A stretch of 64,000 nucleotides of DNA, taken from NCBI GenBank assembly GCA_024655945.1, contig JANLFK010000008.1:62001-126000 (forward strand), in the 5' to 3' direction. The position numbers and the translations under genes are program-made. Of the stretch, positions 1 to 9,376 are shown piece by piece (positions within the stretch are counted from its first letter, which is position 1; the number at the start of each line of letters is the position of its first letter). The stretch is from a candidate division KSB1 bacterium (GTDB taxonomy: Bacteria; Zhuqueibacterota; Zhuqueibacteria; JANLFK01; Oleimicrobiaceae). The notes below the pieces were generated by a model. The model saw only the letters and a list, made by a program, of their open reading frames with translations, had not been told where the DNA came from and did not search any database.

Positions 1-1
1 G

Positions 2-193
2 GTGCTGGACGAGATCTTTGGCTCCCAGGACGAGCAGCGCCGCCAGCTGATTCTCAGCGCCCTCAATCAGCTCTCCACGCGCTTCCGGCAGATCTTCATC
101 ATCACCCACATCGAGGACGTGCGGGACAGCCTGCCCGTGGTCATCGGCGTTGAGCAAGAAAACGAACAGGAAAGTGTGGCCCGCTTCCTTTAG
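2..193 (+). CDS. SMC/Rad50/SbcC-type ATPase, C-terminal end (partial)
   Basis: Only the last 63 codons are in the window; the gene begins to the left. The fragment opens on the Walker B/D-loop segment (LDEIFGSQDEQRR) and continues with the H-loop region (FIITHIEDVRD), the usual end of Rad50/SbcC-like coiled-coil ATPases that act in DNA repair or chromosome handling. The TAG stop overlaps the stop codon of the convergent gene by three bases. Which subfamily it belongs to cannot be decided from this piece. Confidence 0.75.
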   Translation: MLDEIFGSQDEQRRQLILSALNQLSTRFRQIFIITHIEDVRDSLPVVIGVEQENEQESVARFL

Positions 194-1245
194 CCCTTAG
201 CAACCTCGGTCGCAGACTGGCCCGCGGCGGCAAGCTCCTCGCGATGCGACATGGTGGTTATGGTCACCCCTTCCTTCCAGGCGCATGCCATGCCGACCAG
301 AGTGACGGTGAGCACGGCAGTGGCGTGCGCAACCACCGCAAAGCTCAGCGCCGTGCTCTTGTCCACGCCAAACAGGCTGAGCGAAAGCACCGCCAAGTAG
401 TGGTAGGTGCCCACATACCCGGGCGAGGAGGGGACGACAATGCTGATGGTAGTGATTACCAAGACCACCAGCGCCGCAGAAAGTCCCACCCCGTAAGCCG
501 ACAGACCGAAGGCGAGAATCACACAGTATAGGTTCACCAAATAGCCCGCCCACACCAGCCCAGAGGTCAGTGCCACCACGAGGTAGTCCGAGGGTCGCGC
601 AAGGGGGACCAGGCCCGTGACAAAGTCGCGCAGCAGCCGCTGCCCCCGTTCTGCCAGTCGCCGACCCAATGGGCGCAGCGGCAGCCCGACAAGGCGTAAC
701 GCGATCTCTGTCCTCATCTTGAGAAAGAGCAAGAAGGCAAAAAGCAGTGCGGTGGCGAGGAACATAAGGTAGCCGCTGGTGGTCACCTCGTCGGGTATGG
801 CCACCGTGCGCGGAAACGGCTTGAGTGTCAAAGTGAGGGCGGTGATGAGCAGCAACGACAGCATGTCGATAACCCGCTCTAAGGCGATAGTGGCAAAGGC
901 CGCGCTGCCGGAGATCTTCTCGCGGCGGCCGATGACGTAGGCGCGCACCAGCTCGCCTAGGTGGGCAGGCAGGAGCGTGTTGGCAAAATAGCCCACCATC
1001 AGCGCGGAAAAGAGTGGCCAGACGTGCACGCGCTTAATGGGATCCAGCAGGTAGCGCCAGCGCAGCGCCCGTAACCAATGCGCCACAAACAGCACCGCCA
1101 CCCCTGGCAGCAGGTACCAGTAGTCCGCCTCGCGAAAGGCCTCCTGCATCCTGTGCACATCGACCTTGCGAAAGGCCACCCAGAGAAACAGCACGCTGAG
1201 CGCCACGCCCACCAGCATCTTCCACCGATTTCCCGCGCGTGCCAC
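190..1245 (-). CDS. UPF0104/AglD-type flippase-like integral membrane protein
   Basis: A 351-residue protein with about eight hydrophobic segments, typical of the UPF0104 family (the lysylphosphatidylglycerol synthase transmembrane region, also found in AglD). Family landmarks include the ARALRWRYLL-type stretch near residue 60 and a conserved PSSPGYVGTYHYLAV segment near residue 275. Members are thought to move or modify lipid-linked substrates; the substrate here is unknown. It has no MprF-type synthase domain. The GTG start at 1245 follows GAGGAGG by six bases. It lies 53 bases downstream of ychF on the same strand, probably in one transcript. Confidence 0.8.
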   Translation of the reverse strand: MARAGNRWKMLVGVALSVLFLWVAFRKVDVHRMQEAFREADYWYLLPGVAVLFVAHWLRALRWRYLLDPIKRVHVWPLFSALMVGYFANTLLPAHLGELVRAYVIGRREKISGSAAFATIALERVIDMLSLLLITALTLTLKPFPRTVAIPDEVTTSGYLMFLATALLFAFLLFLKMRTEIALRLVGLPLRPLGRRLAERGQRLLRDFVTGLVPLARPSDYLVVALTSGLVWAGYLVNLYCVILAFGLSAYGVGLSAALVVLVITTISIVVPSSPGYVGTYHYLAVLSLSLFGVDKSTALSFAVVAHATAVLTVTLVGMACAWKEGVTITTMSHREELAAAGQSATEVAKG

Positions 1246-1298
1246 CTTTGTCCTCCTCTGCTCCTATCCTTGGGCGCTGCTGCCCGCTTGCTTCTCCT

Positions 1299-2390
1299 CT
1301 ACACGTGGAAGCGGAAGGTGATGACATCGCCATCTTGCACAATGTAGTCCTTCCCTTCCAGGCGCAGGAGCCCCAGCTCGCGGCAGCGGGCCAGAGAACC
1401 GTGCGCGTTGAGATCCGCGTAGCTGACCACCTCGGCGCGGATGAAGCCCCGCTCGATATCGGTGTGCACCGCTCCCGCGGCCAGCTTGGCGGTCGTGCCC
1501 CGGGGGATTGTCCAGGCGCGCACCTCCTCGCTCACATAGGTGAAGAACGTCACCAAGCGCAGCAGCTCGTATGACGTGCGCACCAGGCGAAACATGGCCG
1601 GCTCCTTAAGGCCCATTTCCTCTGAGAAGACCTGTGCATCTTCAGGCGCCAGCTGGGCAATCTCCATTTCCAGCTTTGCAGAGACTGCATCCATTGCGCA
1701 CCATGGCCCACCTGCCATGTCGGCATGGGAGGCGACGATGGCCTGAGCATCAGGTATCTGCTCTTCGCCGAGGTTGAGCACGATGAGGAGCGGCTTCAGG
1801 GTGAGGAATTGATAGGGCCGCGCCAGGCGCTCTTCTTCATGGCTCAGGATGAGGGCGCGCAAGGGGCGCTCATTTTCCAGCTCTTCGAGGCAGCGCTCCA
1901 TGAGCTGCAGCTCCTGTTGTTCTTCCAGGCTATGCGTCTTCAATACGCTCTTGCGAAGCTTTTCCAGGCGATGCTCCACGATGCTCAGGTCCGAAAGCAC
2001 AAACTCCGTGTGGAGGATGGAAAAGTCCCGCCGCGCGTCGATGCTCCCTTCCGGATGTAGGACCTGCGCATCGGCGAACAAGCGCAGCACCACCAGTAAG
2101 GCATCCACGGTGCGCAGCCTGCCCAGCAGCTGGTCGCCGAGACCGCTCTTCTTGCTCACGCCCTTCTCGAGGCCGGCCACATCAACGTACTCGACAGTGG
2201 TGGCGGTCACCTTCTTCGGTTGGAACAGTTGCGCCAGAAAGTCCAGGCGCGGATCGGGCACTTTGACGACGCCGACGTGCGCCTCCTCCTTGGCCCCCAG
2301 GAAGCTGTCCACCTTGACATGCCCCCTGGTAAGGGCGTTGAACAGGGTGGTCTTCCCTGACAGTGGCAAACCGACAATGCCTATCCGCAC
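1299..2390 (-). CDS. ychF: Ribosome-binding ATPase/GTPase YchF
   Basis: A 363-residue Obg-family P-loop NTPase of normal YchF length. It shows the P-loop (GLPLSGKTTLFNAL, residues 6-19), a switch II region (DVAGLEKG) and the YchF-specific NxxE motif (NLGEEQ) in place of NKxD, which favours ATP over GTP. The C-terminal TGS domain covers roughly the last 80 residues. The family binds ribosomes and is linked to translation and oxidative stress. The open frame runs further upstream, but GTG at 2390 is chosen because AGGAGG lies just before it and the homology starts with VRIGIVGLP. Confidence 0.95.
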   Translation of the reverse strand: MRIGIVGLPLSGKTTLFNALTRGHVKVDSFLGAKEEAHVGVVKVPDPRLDFLAQLFQPKKVTATTVEYVDVAGLEKGVSKKSGLGDQLLGRLRTVDALLVVLRLFADAQVLHPEGSIDARRDFSILHTEFVLSDLSIVEHRLEKLRKSVLKTHSLEEQQELQLMERCLEELENERPLRALILSHEEERLARPYQFLTLKPLLIVLNLGEEQIPDAQAIVASHADMAGGPWCAMDAVSAKLEMEIAQLAPEDAQVFSEEMGLKEPAMFRLVRTSYELLRLVTFFTYVSEEVRAWTIPRGTTAKLAAGAVHTDIERGFIRAEVVSYADLNAHGSLARCRELGLLRLEGKDYIVQDGDVITFRFHV

Positions 2391-2677
2391 GGCAAGCCCT
2401 CCTACACTGATAGGCCAACCGCCCCGTGACGGCCTAACAGAGCCTTCCCGAGCTGGCTCCCCGGGAGGCCCATTTCTCTTGTTTTGTACAGGCAACAGCC
2501 CACCGGCGCGTGCCAATTCTCTGCCGAGCGCCTGGGAAAGATCGCAAACAGGCAGGTCAGCAAGCGCACCCTGGCCACTCTTCAGCCGCCAAGACGCGTA
2601 CCAGCTCATGCTGACGGCACTCACGTTTGCCCCGTCACCAACAGAGGGACTCGCGCAGCTGGAAGAGCCTTTCCCGC

Positions 2678-5341
2678 TCAGCGGCAGAGCACTATCTTCT
2701 GCTGCGCCTGACTGCCGGCGGCGCTGAGCTTGAGCACATAGACCCCGCTCGGCACAGGCACTCCCGCCTGGTCGCACCCCAGCCAGTGCACCGTGTGCAG
2801 CCCTGGGAAAGCGGCGGCAAGAGACAACGTCCAGACCGTCCGTCCATTGGCATCGTAGACCGCCAGGCGCACAGGACTCTGCGTGGGGAGCACAAATCTG
2901 ATGGTTGCTCTGGCGTTGCACGGGTTGGGAAAGGCCGGGTACAGGCTCAACTGCCGCACCTCGTGCGGGGGGAGCTGGTCGCGGCGCACTCCGGTGAGCA
3001 CCTCCCCATTGAGCGCGTCGAGCACAACTTGGAGGGTGGCACCTCCATCCGGCGCTCTGTAGCTTACCACCCACAGCGTCCGTTCCCGATAGGCTGCAAG
3101 CCAGCCCCGCGCCAGCGTAGCCGAGCACAACGCGCCAGGATAGACGGCGCGAAACGCCTGTCCTCCACCGGCCTCGGCTCGGGCAAGGGCCTCTGGGCTG
3201 TCGATGCACGCAGCCGGAATCTGGCCCTTCCCCGGCAGCGACGGCGCGAAATACTGCGCCACCAGCATGCTATCGGCAGCAACGAGAACCAGGCAACTGT
3301 CCACCTGGGGGCGGGCAAAAAGATACGCCCACCCAGCACAGGCACCCGTGGTGTCCACGTCCTCGCCCCAGGAAAGCGCACCCACCAGGGTAGTGCGCGC
3401 GCCCCAGCCTCGTGCCCGTTCCTGTGCCACAGCAAGACCGTGGTGCGCCGCGCTCGGCCCATGTCGGAAGCGATGCGTCACGGCCGCACGCAGCGGGTCA
3501 ACCAAGAAGAGCAAGAAGTCGTGCCCATCCTCCGTGGCGAAGGTCATCCGCCAGAAGCTGGTGCTCGTGTCGCTGCCGATCGCAGCTGGCACCAGCTCTA
3601 TCCCCCAACCCTCCAGCAGGCCACGTGGCACAGGCACACGCACGGCAGGCGCCAGCTCCGTGCAGACTTCGAGGGGACTTTGCGGGTCGACTCGGAGGAG
3701 CTCGGCCGCAACGACCGCCCCTTGGTGACCCTCCAAGAATTGCTCTCCGCCTGCGGCCAGCGCTGCAGCCAGGGCCTGGTCGCTATCGAGCCAACCAGCA
3801 GCCAAGGGTCCCTCTTTTAATCCGACTGCGAGGGTGTCTGGCCGCACGCCATACGGGGAGACGCGCACATCAAGTCGCCCTGCTGCACCCAGAAAGCCAA
3901 ACGACCACCGCCAGGCTGTGCCATCGCCCTCTACATGTGCTCCCGCATAGCAGCAACCAACTTCGCCTTCCGAGAATTCTTTTGCCGCTTGCGCCGCGCT
4001 TGTGTACGCCTCCCGCGCCGTGAGTGTCATCCGGTTGAACGTCCTCAGGTGGCGGCCGCTCAAAGCGTCCAACACCACCGCACAGAACTCATCTTCCGCG
4101 CCGAACCAGGTGACTCTCCACAGGGCCTCCAGTTCCTGGCCCCAAAGGGCCTCACCGCCTGCATAGGGCAGCGGCAAGTGTCTGCTCGACCAGCCCACCT
4201 CCATGACCACGCTGTCAAAGCTTGCCTGCCGGACAAACTCGGCGGCGTGGGCGCGGGCGCTGTCGAGCACCACCGGGCTATCCATCCAGCCTGAAGGGAG
4301 AGCGGCAAGGCGCTCGCCATGCCGCGGGCCCGGGGCGTATCCCGCCAGCTTTCCCACAGAAGCTAAAGAGACCGCGGCGTTCTGGGCCCCACATGCGAAC
4401 TGGCCGCGCCATTCCCAGGCTTTTCCCACGCTGTCAGGGTCACGGCCGGCCAGGAAAAACAGCCTCGCATCGGCTGCCCAGCCCGTGGCGACCATCGACT
4501 GCCGTTCCGCCGCTTCCCGCGCTGTGACCGGCACCAACAGGCGCGCCACGGTCAAGTCAACCTCTGTGCGGGCCTCGCCTTCGACGAGCACGAGGCTGTC
4601 CGGTCGCAGGTCAAGGTCGGCGTCCAGAAAGCCCCAGGCATCATCGAAGAGGCTCAGCTCGCCGTCGCCGTTGAGGTCCTTGGCGGCGAGCGGGTACCAT
4701 GTCCCTGCCGGCACATAGTCAATCGCGTACTGCCCGCCGCCGTGCGTCACCACTGCCGCGCACACTGCCTGTCCGGCGTGCACATAGAACTGACCGCCGT
4801 GCGCTATTGCCGCCAGCGACCTCCCCTTGAATGGGTCCTCTTGATACAGCGCCACGAACGTCCCCCACGGCGAACCGCCTGGACAAGTCACCACTCCGGA
4901 GACGGAGCCGCTGGGCATTATCGCACCGGTGGTGAAGGCCAGAGTGGAGGGGCGATCGAGCCTCTGCCCATCAGCGCTGCGGGCGCCAAGCAGGGAGTAT
5001 TGGACGCGACTCTCAGGGGCCAGCTTGAGCTGAACGAAAAGCGTGCGACGGTCACTGCTGAGGCTGAGCGTCGGAGGCGCCGTAAGCGCCCCAGGAGGCG
5101 CCGGCCCAGCGTTGACAAAGGTGCCGCTACTCGCAAAGAGCGCCTCTGCGTCGAGCGCCTGCGTAAAGACCATGACCACGGTCATGCTCGTGTTGACCCC
5201 TACACAGCCATGCTGGGGCGTCACCGACAAAACCTGCAGTTGCGCCTGGGATGAGCGAGCACCAGCGCACACTATTGCCCACCCCAGAGCTGCGCAAAGG
5301 ACCCACTTGTGGCCCACTCTGCGCTCCTTTGCCTTAGCCAT
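2678..5341 (-). CDS. Secreted protein with N-terminal Ig-like domain and C-terminal sorting domain
   Basis: An 887-residue exported protein. A signal peptide (positive residues, then a hydrophobic run ending at SSQAQ) is followed by a bacterial Ig-like (Big_5-type) domain at about residues 25-130. The long central region is unrecognised. The last 85 residues form a FlgD-like sorting domain: YPAFPNPCNARATIRF, then VYDANGRTVWTL and PSGVYVLKL. This C-terminal domain is shared with several other proteins in the window and implies export to the cell surface. ATG at 5341 is preferred over GTG at 5350 because GGAAGGAG sits eight bases before it. Function unknown. Confidence 0.85.
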   Translation of the reverse strand: MAKAKERRVGHKWVLCAALGWAIVCAGARSSQAQLQVLSVTPQHGCVGVNTSMTVVMVFTQALDAEALFASSGTFVNAGPAPPGALTAPPTLSLSSDRRTLFVQLKLAPESRVQYSLLGARSADGQRLDRPSTLAFTTGAIMPSGSVSGVVTCPGGSPWGTFVALYQEDPFKGRSLAAIAHGGQFYVHAGQAVCAAVVTHGGGQYAIDYVPAGTWYPLAAKDLNGDGELSLFDDAWGFLDADLDLRPDSLVLVEGEARTEVDLTVARLLVPVTAREAAERQSMVATGWAADARLFFLAGRDPDSVGKAWEWRGQFACGAQNAAVSLASVGKLAGYAPGPRHGERLAALPSGWMDSPVVLDSARAHAAEFVRQASFDSVVMEVGWSSRHLPLPYAGGEALWGQELEALWRVTWFGAEDEFCAVVLDALSGRHLRTFNRMTLTAREAYTSAAQAAKEFSEGEVGCCYAGAHVEGDGTAWRWSFGFLGAAGRLDVRVSPYGVRPDTLAVGLKEGPLAAGWLDSDQALAAALAAGGEQFLEGHQGAVVAAELLRVDPQSPLEVCTELAPAVRVPVPRGLLEGWGIELVPAAIGSDTSTSFWRMTFATEDGHDFLLFLVDPLRAAVTHRFRHGPSAAHHGLAVAQERARGWGARTTLVGALSWGEDVDTTGACAGWAYLFARPQVDSCLVLVAADSMLVAQYFAPSLPGKGQIPAACIDSPEALARAEAGGGQAFRAVYPGALCSATLARGWLAAYRERTLWVVSYRAPDGGATLQVVLDALNGEVLTGVRRDQLPPHEVRQLSLYPAFPNPCNARATIRFVLPTQSPVRLAVYDANGRTVWTLSLAAAFPGLHTVHWLGCDQAGVPVPSGVYVLKLSAAGSQAQQKIVLCR

Positions 5342-5414
5342 CCTCACCACTCCTTCCCTCCGCCCTCAGAAGGTAGATCTTCTGCCGCAGTCTCGGCCCC
5401 GTGGGTAGCCCCCT

Positions 5415-6725
5415 CTATTCGCGAAGGGTAAACCCCTCGGAACGGGCGACGTACGCGGCACAAGTGATGTCGCCGGTCACGTTGAGCACCGTGCGGCCCA
5501 TGTCCAACAGCCGGTCCACCCCAAGGATGATGGCAATCCCTTCCGCCGGCACGTGCACCATGCCCAGGACGATGATGAGCAGCGGGATCGAACCCGATGG
5601 CACCCCAGCCGCACCGACCGCGGTCAGCACACTCATGATTATCACGATAATCTGCATCGTCAGCGAAAGGGGCACGCCAAAGACTTGGGCCAGGAAGAGA
5701 ACCGTTACGCCCTCAAACAGCGCCGTGCCGTTCATGTTCATCGTCGCCCCAAGGGGCAAGACAAAACCGGCGATCTTCTGCGGAATACCCAGGTTCTCCT
5801 GGGCGACCGCCATGGTCGTCGGCAGGGTCGCGCCGCTGGAGCTCGTCGAAAAGGCGGTAAGCATCACGGTCTCCACCTTGCGAAAGAACTTCAGCGGGTT
5901 GTAGCGGCTGAACAGGCCCACCAAGACTGAGAACGTCCCGAACAGGTGGATGGCAAGTCCAGCTACCACCGTCAGGACGTACACCGCCAGCGCAGAGAGC
6001 AGGTCATAACCAAAACGCGAGGTCACGCTGAAGATCAGGGCTGCCACCCCGTAGGGAGCAAGGCGCATGGCAATGCGGATCAACACAATGGTGACGTCGT
6101 TGATTGCCTCGAGGAGGTGGATGAGCGGCAGAGCGCGCGGCTTGGCCACCAGGGTCAGAGCGATGCCCACCATGAGCGCGACGAATATCAAGGCGAGCAT
6201 GTCGGGATTGGGCCGAGCAATGGCGGCAAAGGGGTTGCGCGGCACAATGTTCACCAGGGTCTGAATGCCAAACTGGGTCTGCTCGGCAGCTCCCTTCACC
6301 TCCGCTGCCTGCGTGGAATAGGTCGCCAGCAACTGCTCCTTGGTGCTCTGCGGCAGCCGATCGCCCGGCCGTATCGCGTTCACCAGCACCAGGCCAATGA
6401 CCACGGCCACCGCCGTCACTGTCAGGAAGTAGACCATTGTGCGGAGCCCGACCCGCCCCAACTGGCGCAAATCGCCAATCTGTGCCACCCCCAATGCGAG
6501 ACTCGAGAAGACCAAGGGGATGACCACCATGACGAGCATGTTCAGGAAGATCCTCCCCAAGGGGTCGCTGAGGTACTTCTGCACCGCCTGCACCACCGGG
6601 GCGTCCGGGAACAGGGCATTGCAGAGCACACCGGTGCTGGCTCCCACAATCAATCCCAAGAAGATCTTCGTGTGTCGCTGCATGCGACGACGGGGCGGCC
6701 TTTCAAGAGTTGCTGTCTCGCTCAT
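5415..6725 (-). CDS. Dicarboxylate/amino acid:cation symporter (DAACS, GltP/GltPh family)
   Basis: A 436-residue SLC1-type transporter. HP1 carries STSSSGATLPTT, TM7 carries NMNGTALFE, HP2 carries GAAGVPSGSIPL, and TM8 carries DRLLDMGRTVLNVTGD. The TM8 Asp, Arg, Thr and Asn match the acidic amino-acid binding residues of GltPh, which suggests aspartate/glutamate or a C4-dicarboxylate as substrate. TM7 has NMNGT where GltPh has NMDGT, so one sodium-coordinating Asp is Asn. The ATG has GGGAG six bases upstream. It is divergent from pyrF across about 185 bases. Confidence 0.92.
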   Translation of the reverse strand: MSETATLERPPRRRMQRHTKIFLGLIVGASTGVLCNALFPDAPVVQAVQKYLSDPLGRIFLNMLVMVVIPLVFSSLALGVAQIGDLRQLGRVGLRTMVYFLTVTAVAVVIGLVLVNAIRPGDRLPQSTKEQLLATYSTQAAEVKGAAEQTQFGIQTLVNIVPRNPFAAIARPNPDMLALIFVALMVGIALTLVAKPRALPLIHLLEAINDVTIVLIRIAMRLAPYGVAALIFSVTSRFGYDLLSALAVYVLTVVAGLAIHLFGTFSVLVGLFSRYNPLKFFRKVETVMLTAFSTSSSGATLPTTMAVAQENLGIPQKIAGFVLPLGATMNMNGTALFEGVTVLFLAQVFGVPLSLTMQIIVIIMSVLTAVGAAGVPSGSIPLLIIVLGMVHVPAEGIAIILGVDRLLDMGRTVLNVTGDITCAAYVARSEGFTLRE

Positions 6726-6836
6726 GAGTGACTCCCATGCTCAGCTTCTGTGACGAACAGCGGCGACCTTTGGCCGGTAGAATTTCCGGAAAATCCGACA
6801 AAGATGCAAGGGAAAAATCCTCCGCGCATTTTTCTG

Positions 6837-6865
6837 TTGATTATTTGGGCCGATTCTGCTAACTT
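6837..6865 (+). promoter_or_regulatory. Predicted housekeeping promoter of the pyrF operon
   Basis: TTGATT and TAACTT are separated by exactly 17 bases, giving a leader of about 37 bases before the pyrF ATG. The -10 is a moderate match. A TTGACA just downstream (6864-6869) has no good -10 partner. Confidence 0.5.
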
Positions 6866-6909
6866 GACATCGGGGCGAACGCGGTACGTTCAGAATAGAG
6901 ACGGCAGAG

Positions 6910-7746
6910 ATGGCGACCAACTTTGTACAAGATCTTCAACAGCTGGCGCAAGAAAAGGACAGCTTGCTCTGCGTGGGCCTGGACATCGAGCAGGAGCGGC
7001 TCCCCAGGCATTTGGGACAAGGACATGCGGCGATGGTGGACTTTGGCCGTGCCATTATCGACGCTACGGCCGACCTGGCCCTGGCCTACAAGCTGAACTT
7101 TGCCTTTTTCGAGGCCTATGGCCTCGACGGGTGGCGAGCCTTGGAGCAGCTCAGGGCTGCCATCCCCTCCGACTGCCTGGCCATTGCCGATGCCAAGCGG
7201 GGCGACATTGGCAATACTATGCGCATGTACGCCCGCGCCATCTTTGCCACGCTCGGCTTCGACGCCACGACCGCCAGCCCCTATCTGGGCCGCGACGCAG
7301 TGGAGCCGCTGCTTACCGATCCCAGCCACGGGGTCTTCTTCCTCTGCCTCACCTCCAATCCCGGCGCCAGAGACTTCCAATACTTCTCCGACGGCCGCAA
7401 GCGCCTGTTCGAGCACACCGCGGCCACGGTGGCCAGCTGGAATAGCGCCGGCAATTGTGGCCTGGTCGTTGGCGCCACGCACTCTGAGGAATTGGCAGGC
7501 GTGCGCACCTTGGCTCCGGCTCTCCCCTTTCTCATCCCCGGCATCGGGGCGCAAGGCGGCGATCTGGAGATGGCGGTCCTCTACGGTACCGACGCCCGTG
7601 GGGAGTTGGCCCTATTCAATTCGAGCAGGGGGATCATTTTCAAGTCCTCAGGCCCAGACTTTGCGGAAGCGGCACGGAGTGAGGCGCAAGCCCTTCGCGA
7701 CGCCATCAATGCCGCACGCGCCCCCAAACGGCGCCCGCCCGCCTGA
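6910..7746 (+). CDS. pyrF: Orotidine 5'-phosphate decarboxylase (type 2)
   Basis: A 278-residue protein of the type 2 OMP decarboxylase subfamily, which converts OMP to UMP in the last step of pyrimidine synthesis. The catalytic motif DAKRGDI appears near residue 97; the phosphate-binding end is visible as PGIGAQGGD and FNSSRGIIF. Length is normal for type 2. It heads an operon with pyrE (39 bases apart) and a lipid kinase. The ATG at 6910 is the first plausible start. Confidence 0.95.
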   Translation: MATNFVQDLQQLAQEKDSLLCVGLDIEQERLPRHLGQGHAAMVDFGRAIIDATADLALAYKLNFAFFEAYGLDGWRALEQLRAAIPSDCLAIADAKRGDIGNTMRMYARAIFATLGFDATTASPYLGRDAVEPLLTDPSHGVFFLCLTSNPGARDFQYFSDGRKRLFEHTAATVASWNSAGNCGLVVGATHSEELAGVRTLAPALPFLIPGIGAQGGDLEMAVLYGTDARGELALFNSSRGIIFKSSGPDFAEAARSEAQALRDAINAARAPKRRPPA

Positions 7747-7785
7747 TGGGCAACGCCAGCAAGCAACATCCAGCACAGGAGGCTC

Positions 7786-8361
7786 ATGGTGGAAAAGGAA
7801 CAGGTGATGCGCATCTTTCGCAGCAGTGGCGGGTTGTTGGAAGGCCATTTCCTGCTCAGCTCCGGGCTGCACAGCCCCCAGTACTTTCAGTGCGCCAAGG
7901 TGCTGCAGTACCCTCACTACGCCGAACTGTTGTGCGGCGAGATCGCCGAGCACTTTGCCGGCGAAGATGTCGACGTGGTCATTGCGCCGGCCATTGGCGG
8001 CATCGTAGTGGCGCAGGAGGTGGGACGCCAACTGTGCAGACGTTCCATTTGGGCCGAACGCGAAGAGGACAAGATGAGCCTCCGCCGCGGCTTTGAACTG
8101 CAACCGGGAGAACGAGTGCTGGTGGTGGAAGATGTGGTTACCACGGGTGGTTCGGTACGTGAGGTGGTCGCGCTGGCGACTGACGCCGGATGCGAGGTCG
8201 TCGGCATCGGCGCCATCGTGGACCGCAGCGGCCGTAAGGCCACCTTCGATGTTGACCTCTTCTCCGTGATGAAGCTGGAGGTAGTTACCTACCCGCCGGA
8301 CAAATGCCCCCTGTGCAAACGAGGCGTGCCCGTGGTAAAGCCCGGCAGTCGCAAGCGATAA
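7786..8361 (+). CDS. pyrE: Orotate phosphoribosyltransferase
   Basis: A 191-residue type I phosphoribosyltransferase that makes OMP from orotate and PRPP. The PRPP-binding motif VLVVEDVVTTGGSV lies near residue 107. An AGGAGG ends only three bases before the ATG, so translation may in fact start at the next codon, GTG at 7789. It sits between pyrF and a lipid kinase, so two consecutive de novo pyrimidine steps are co-expressed. Confidence 0.95.
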   Translation: MVEKEQVMRIFRSSGGLLEGHFLLSSGLHSPQYFQCAKVLQYPHYAELLCGEIAEHFAGEDVDVVIAPAIGGIVVAQEVGRQLCRRSIWAEREEDKMSLRRGFELQPGERVLVVEDVVTTGGSVREVVALATDAGCEVVGIGAIVDRSGRKATFDVDLFSVMKLEVVTYPPDKCPLCKRGVPVVKPGSRKR

Positions 8362-8401
8362 TCCCACCCACCGTGGCCGTCATCGGGAGGCGCTGTTCCC
8401 C

Positions 8402-9316
8402 ATGCCTGCGTTCATCATCGTCAATCCCAAGGCAGCAAACGGCAGGGCCGGCCGCATTTGGCCTGCGTGCGCAAGACTGCTCGACGAAGCGCTGGGTGGC
8501 CAGTATGAGGCCCGCCTGACTGAGGGGCCCGGGCACGCGGTGGAGCTGGCCAAGGAGGCGGCAGCACATGGCTATGAGCTGGTGGTCGCCGCTGGCGGCG
8601 ATGGTACGGTCAACGAGGTGGTCAACGGCCTCGCCGACGCCCTCGCCCGCACCCAATTGGGTATCCTTTCCCTGGGAACCGGCAAAGACCTGATCAAGAC
8701 CCTTGGCATTCCTGCGGACCTGCGGCAGGCAGCCCAGGTGCTGGCCAGCGGCACGGTGCGCCACATCGATCTCGGCCGCGCCCTGTTCGTGGACCACCAT
8801 GGTCGCCGGGCAGAGCGCCTGTTTGTAAACGTCGGCGATGTGGGCTTTAGCGGCGCTGTGGTGCAACGCGTCAACCGCTCCAGTAAGGCACTCGGGGGCT
8901 TTGTCTCCTATCTTGGCGGGCTGGTGGCCACCCTGGTCACCTACTCCAACAAGTTGGTGCACATCACTGTGGATCAAGCAGTCGACGAAATTCTGGTGGC
9001 AAACGCCGTGGTGGTGGCCAATGGCCAGTACTTTGGCGGCGGCATGTGGGTCGCCCCCAGCGCCAAGGCTGATGACGGCCTGTTCGAAGTGGCGGTCATC
9101 GGGGATGTCGGCAAGACGGAGGTCATTGCCAACGTGCCTAGGTTGTACCGCGGCACCTTAGCCTCTCACCCCAAGGTGCGCTACTTCCGCGGCCGCACGG
9201 TGACGGTCAACTCCGGTGATGAGGTGCTGCTGGACCTGGACGGCGAGCAGCCGGGGCGCGTCCCCGTCACCTTCGAACTTCTCCCCCAGGCACTTGCCTG
9301 TCTCACGCCGGCATGA
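8402..9316 (+). CDS. Diacylglycerol-kinase-family lipid kinase (YegS/DgkB-like)
   Basis: A 304-residue protein with the DAGK catalytic domain: FIIVNPKAANG at the N-terminus, the glycine-rich nucleotide loop AAGGDGTVNEVVNGL near residue 62, and a LGTGKDLIKTLG segment near residue 90. In most homologues the last reads GTGNDFARTLG, so Asn is Lys here. The family phosphorylates diacylglycerol or related lipids for phospholipid recycling. The gene is 40 bases downstream of pyrE; GGGAGG precedes the ATG. The lipid substrate cannot be assigned. Confidence 0.87.
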   Translation: MPAFIIVNPKAANGRAGRIWPACARLLDEALGGQYEARLTEGPGHAVELAKEAAAHGYELVVAAGGDGTVNEVVNGLADALARTQLGILSLGTGKDLIKTLGIPADLRQAAQVLASGTVRHIDLGRALFVDHHGRRAERLFVNVGDVGFSGAVVQRVNRSSKALGGFVSYLGGLVATLVTYSNKLVHITVDQAVDEILVANAVVVANGQYFGGGMWVAPSAKADDGLFEVAVIGDVGKTEVIANVPRLYRGTLASHPKVRYFRGRTVTVNSGDEVLLDLDGEQPGRVPVTFELLPQALACLTPA

Positions 9317-9332
9317 GTCAGATCTCCGCAAA

Positions 9333-9364
9333 CGAAAAAGCCTCCACCGCCTGTGTGGAGGCTT
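9333..9364 (-). terminator. Rho-independent terminator of the sigma factor gene
   Basis: A perfect 10-bp stem (AAGCCTCCAC with GTGGAGGCTT, 9338-9364) with a seven-base loop. Read on the minus strand it is followed by a T-rich run (TTTTTCGTTT). It lies 13 bases past the sigma stop codon. The plus strand lacks a T-tract, so it serves the minus-strand gene. Confidence 0.85.
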
Positions 9365-9376
9365 GACCGATTTGGG

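Noticed and set aside
2391-3209. Long upstream extension of the YchF reading frame
   Set aside because: It has no homology, overlaps a secreted-protein gene in another frame, and the AGGAGG-GTG start at 2390 gives the normal YchF length.
6864-6869. TTGACA as the -35 box of pyrF
   Set aside because: No -10-like sequence lies 16-18 bases downstream; the TTGATT/TAACTT pair fits better.
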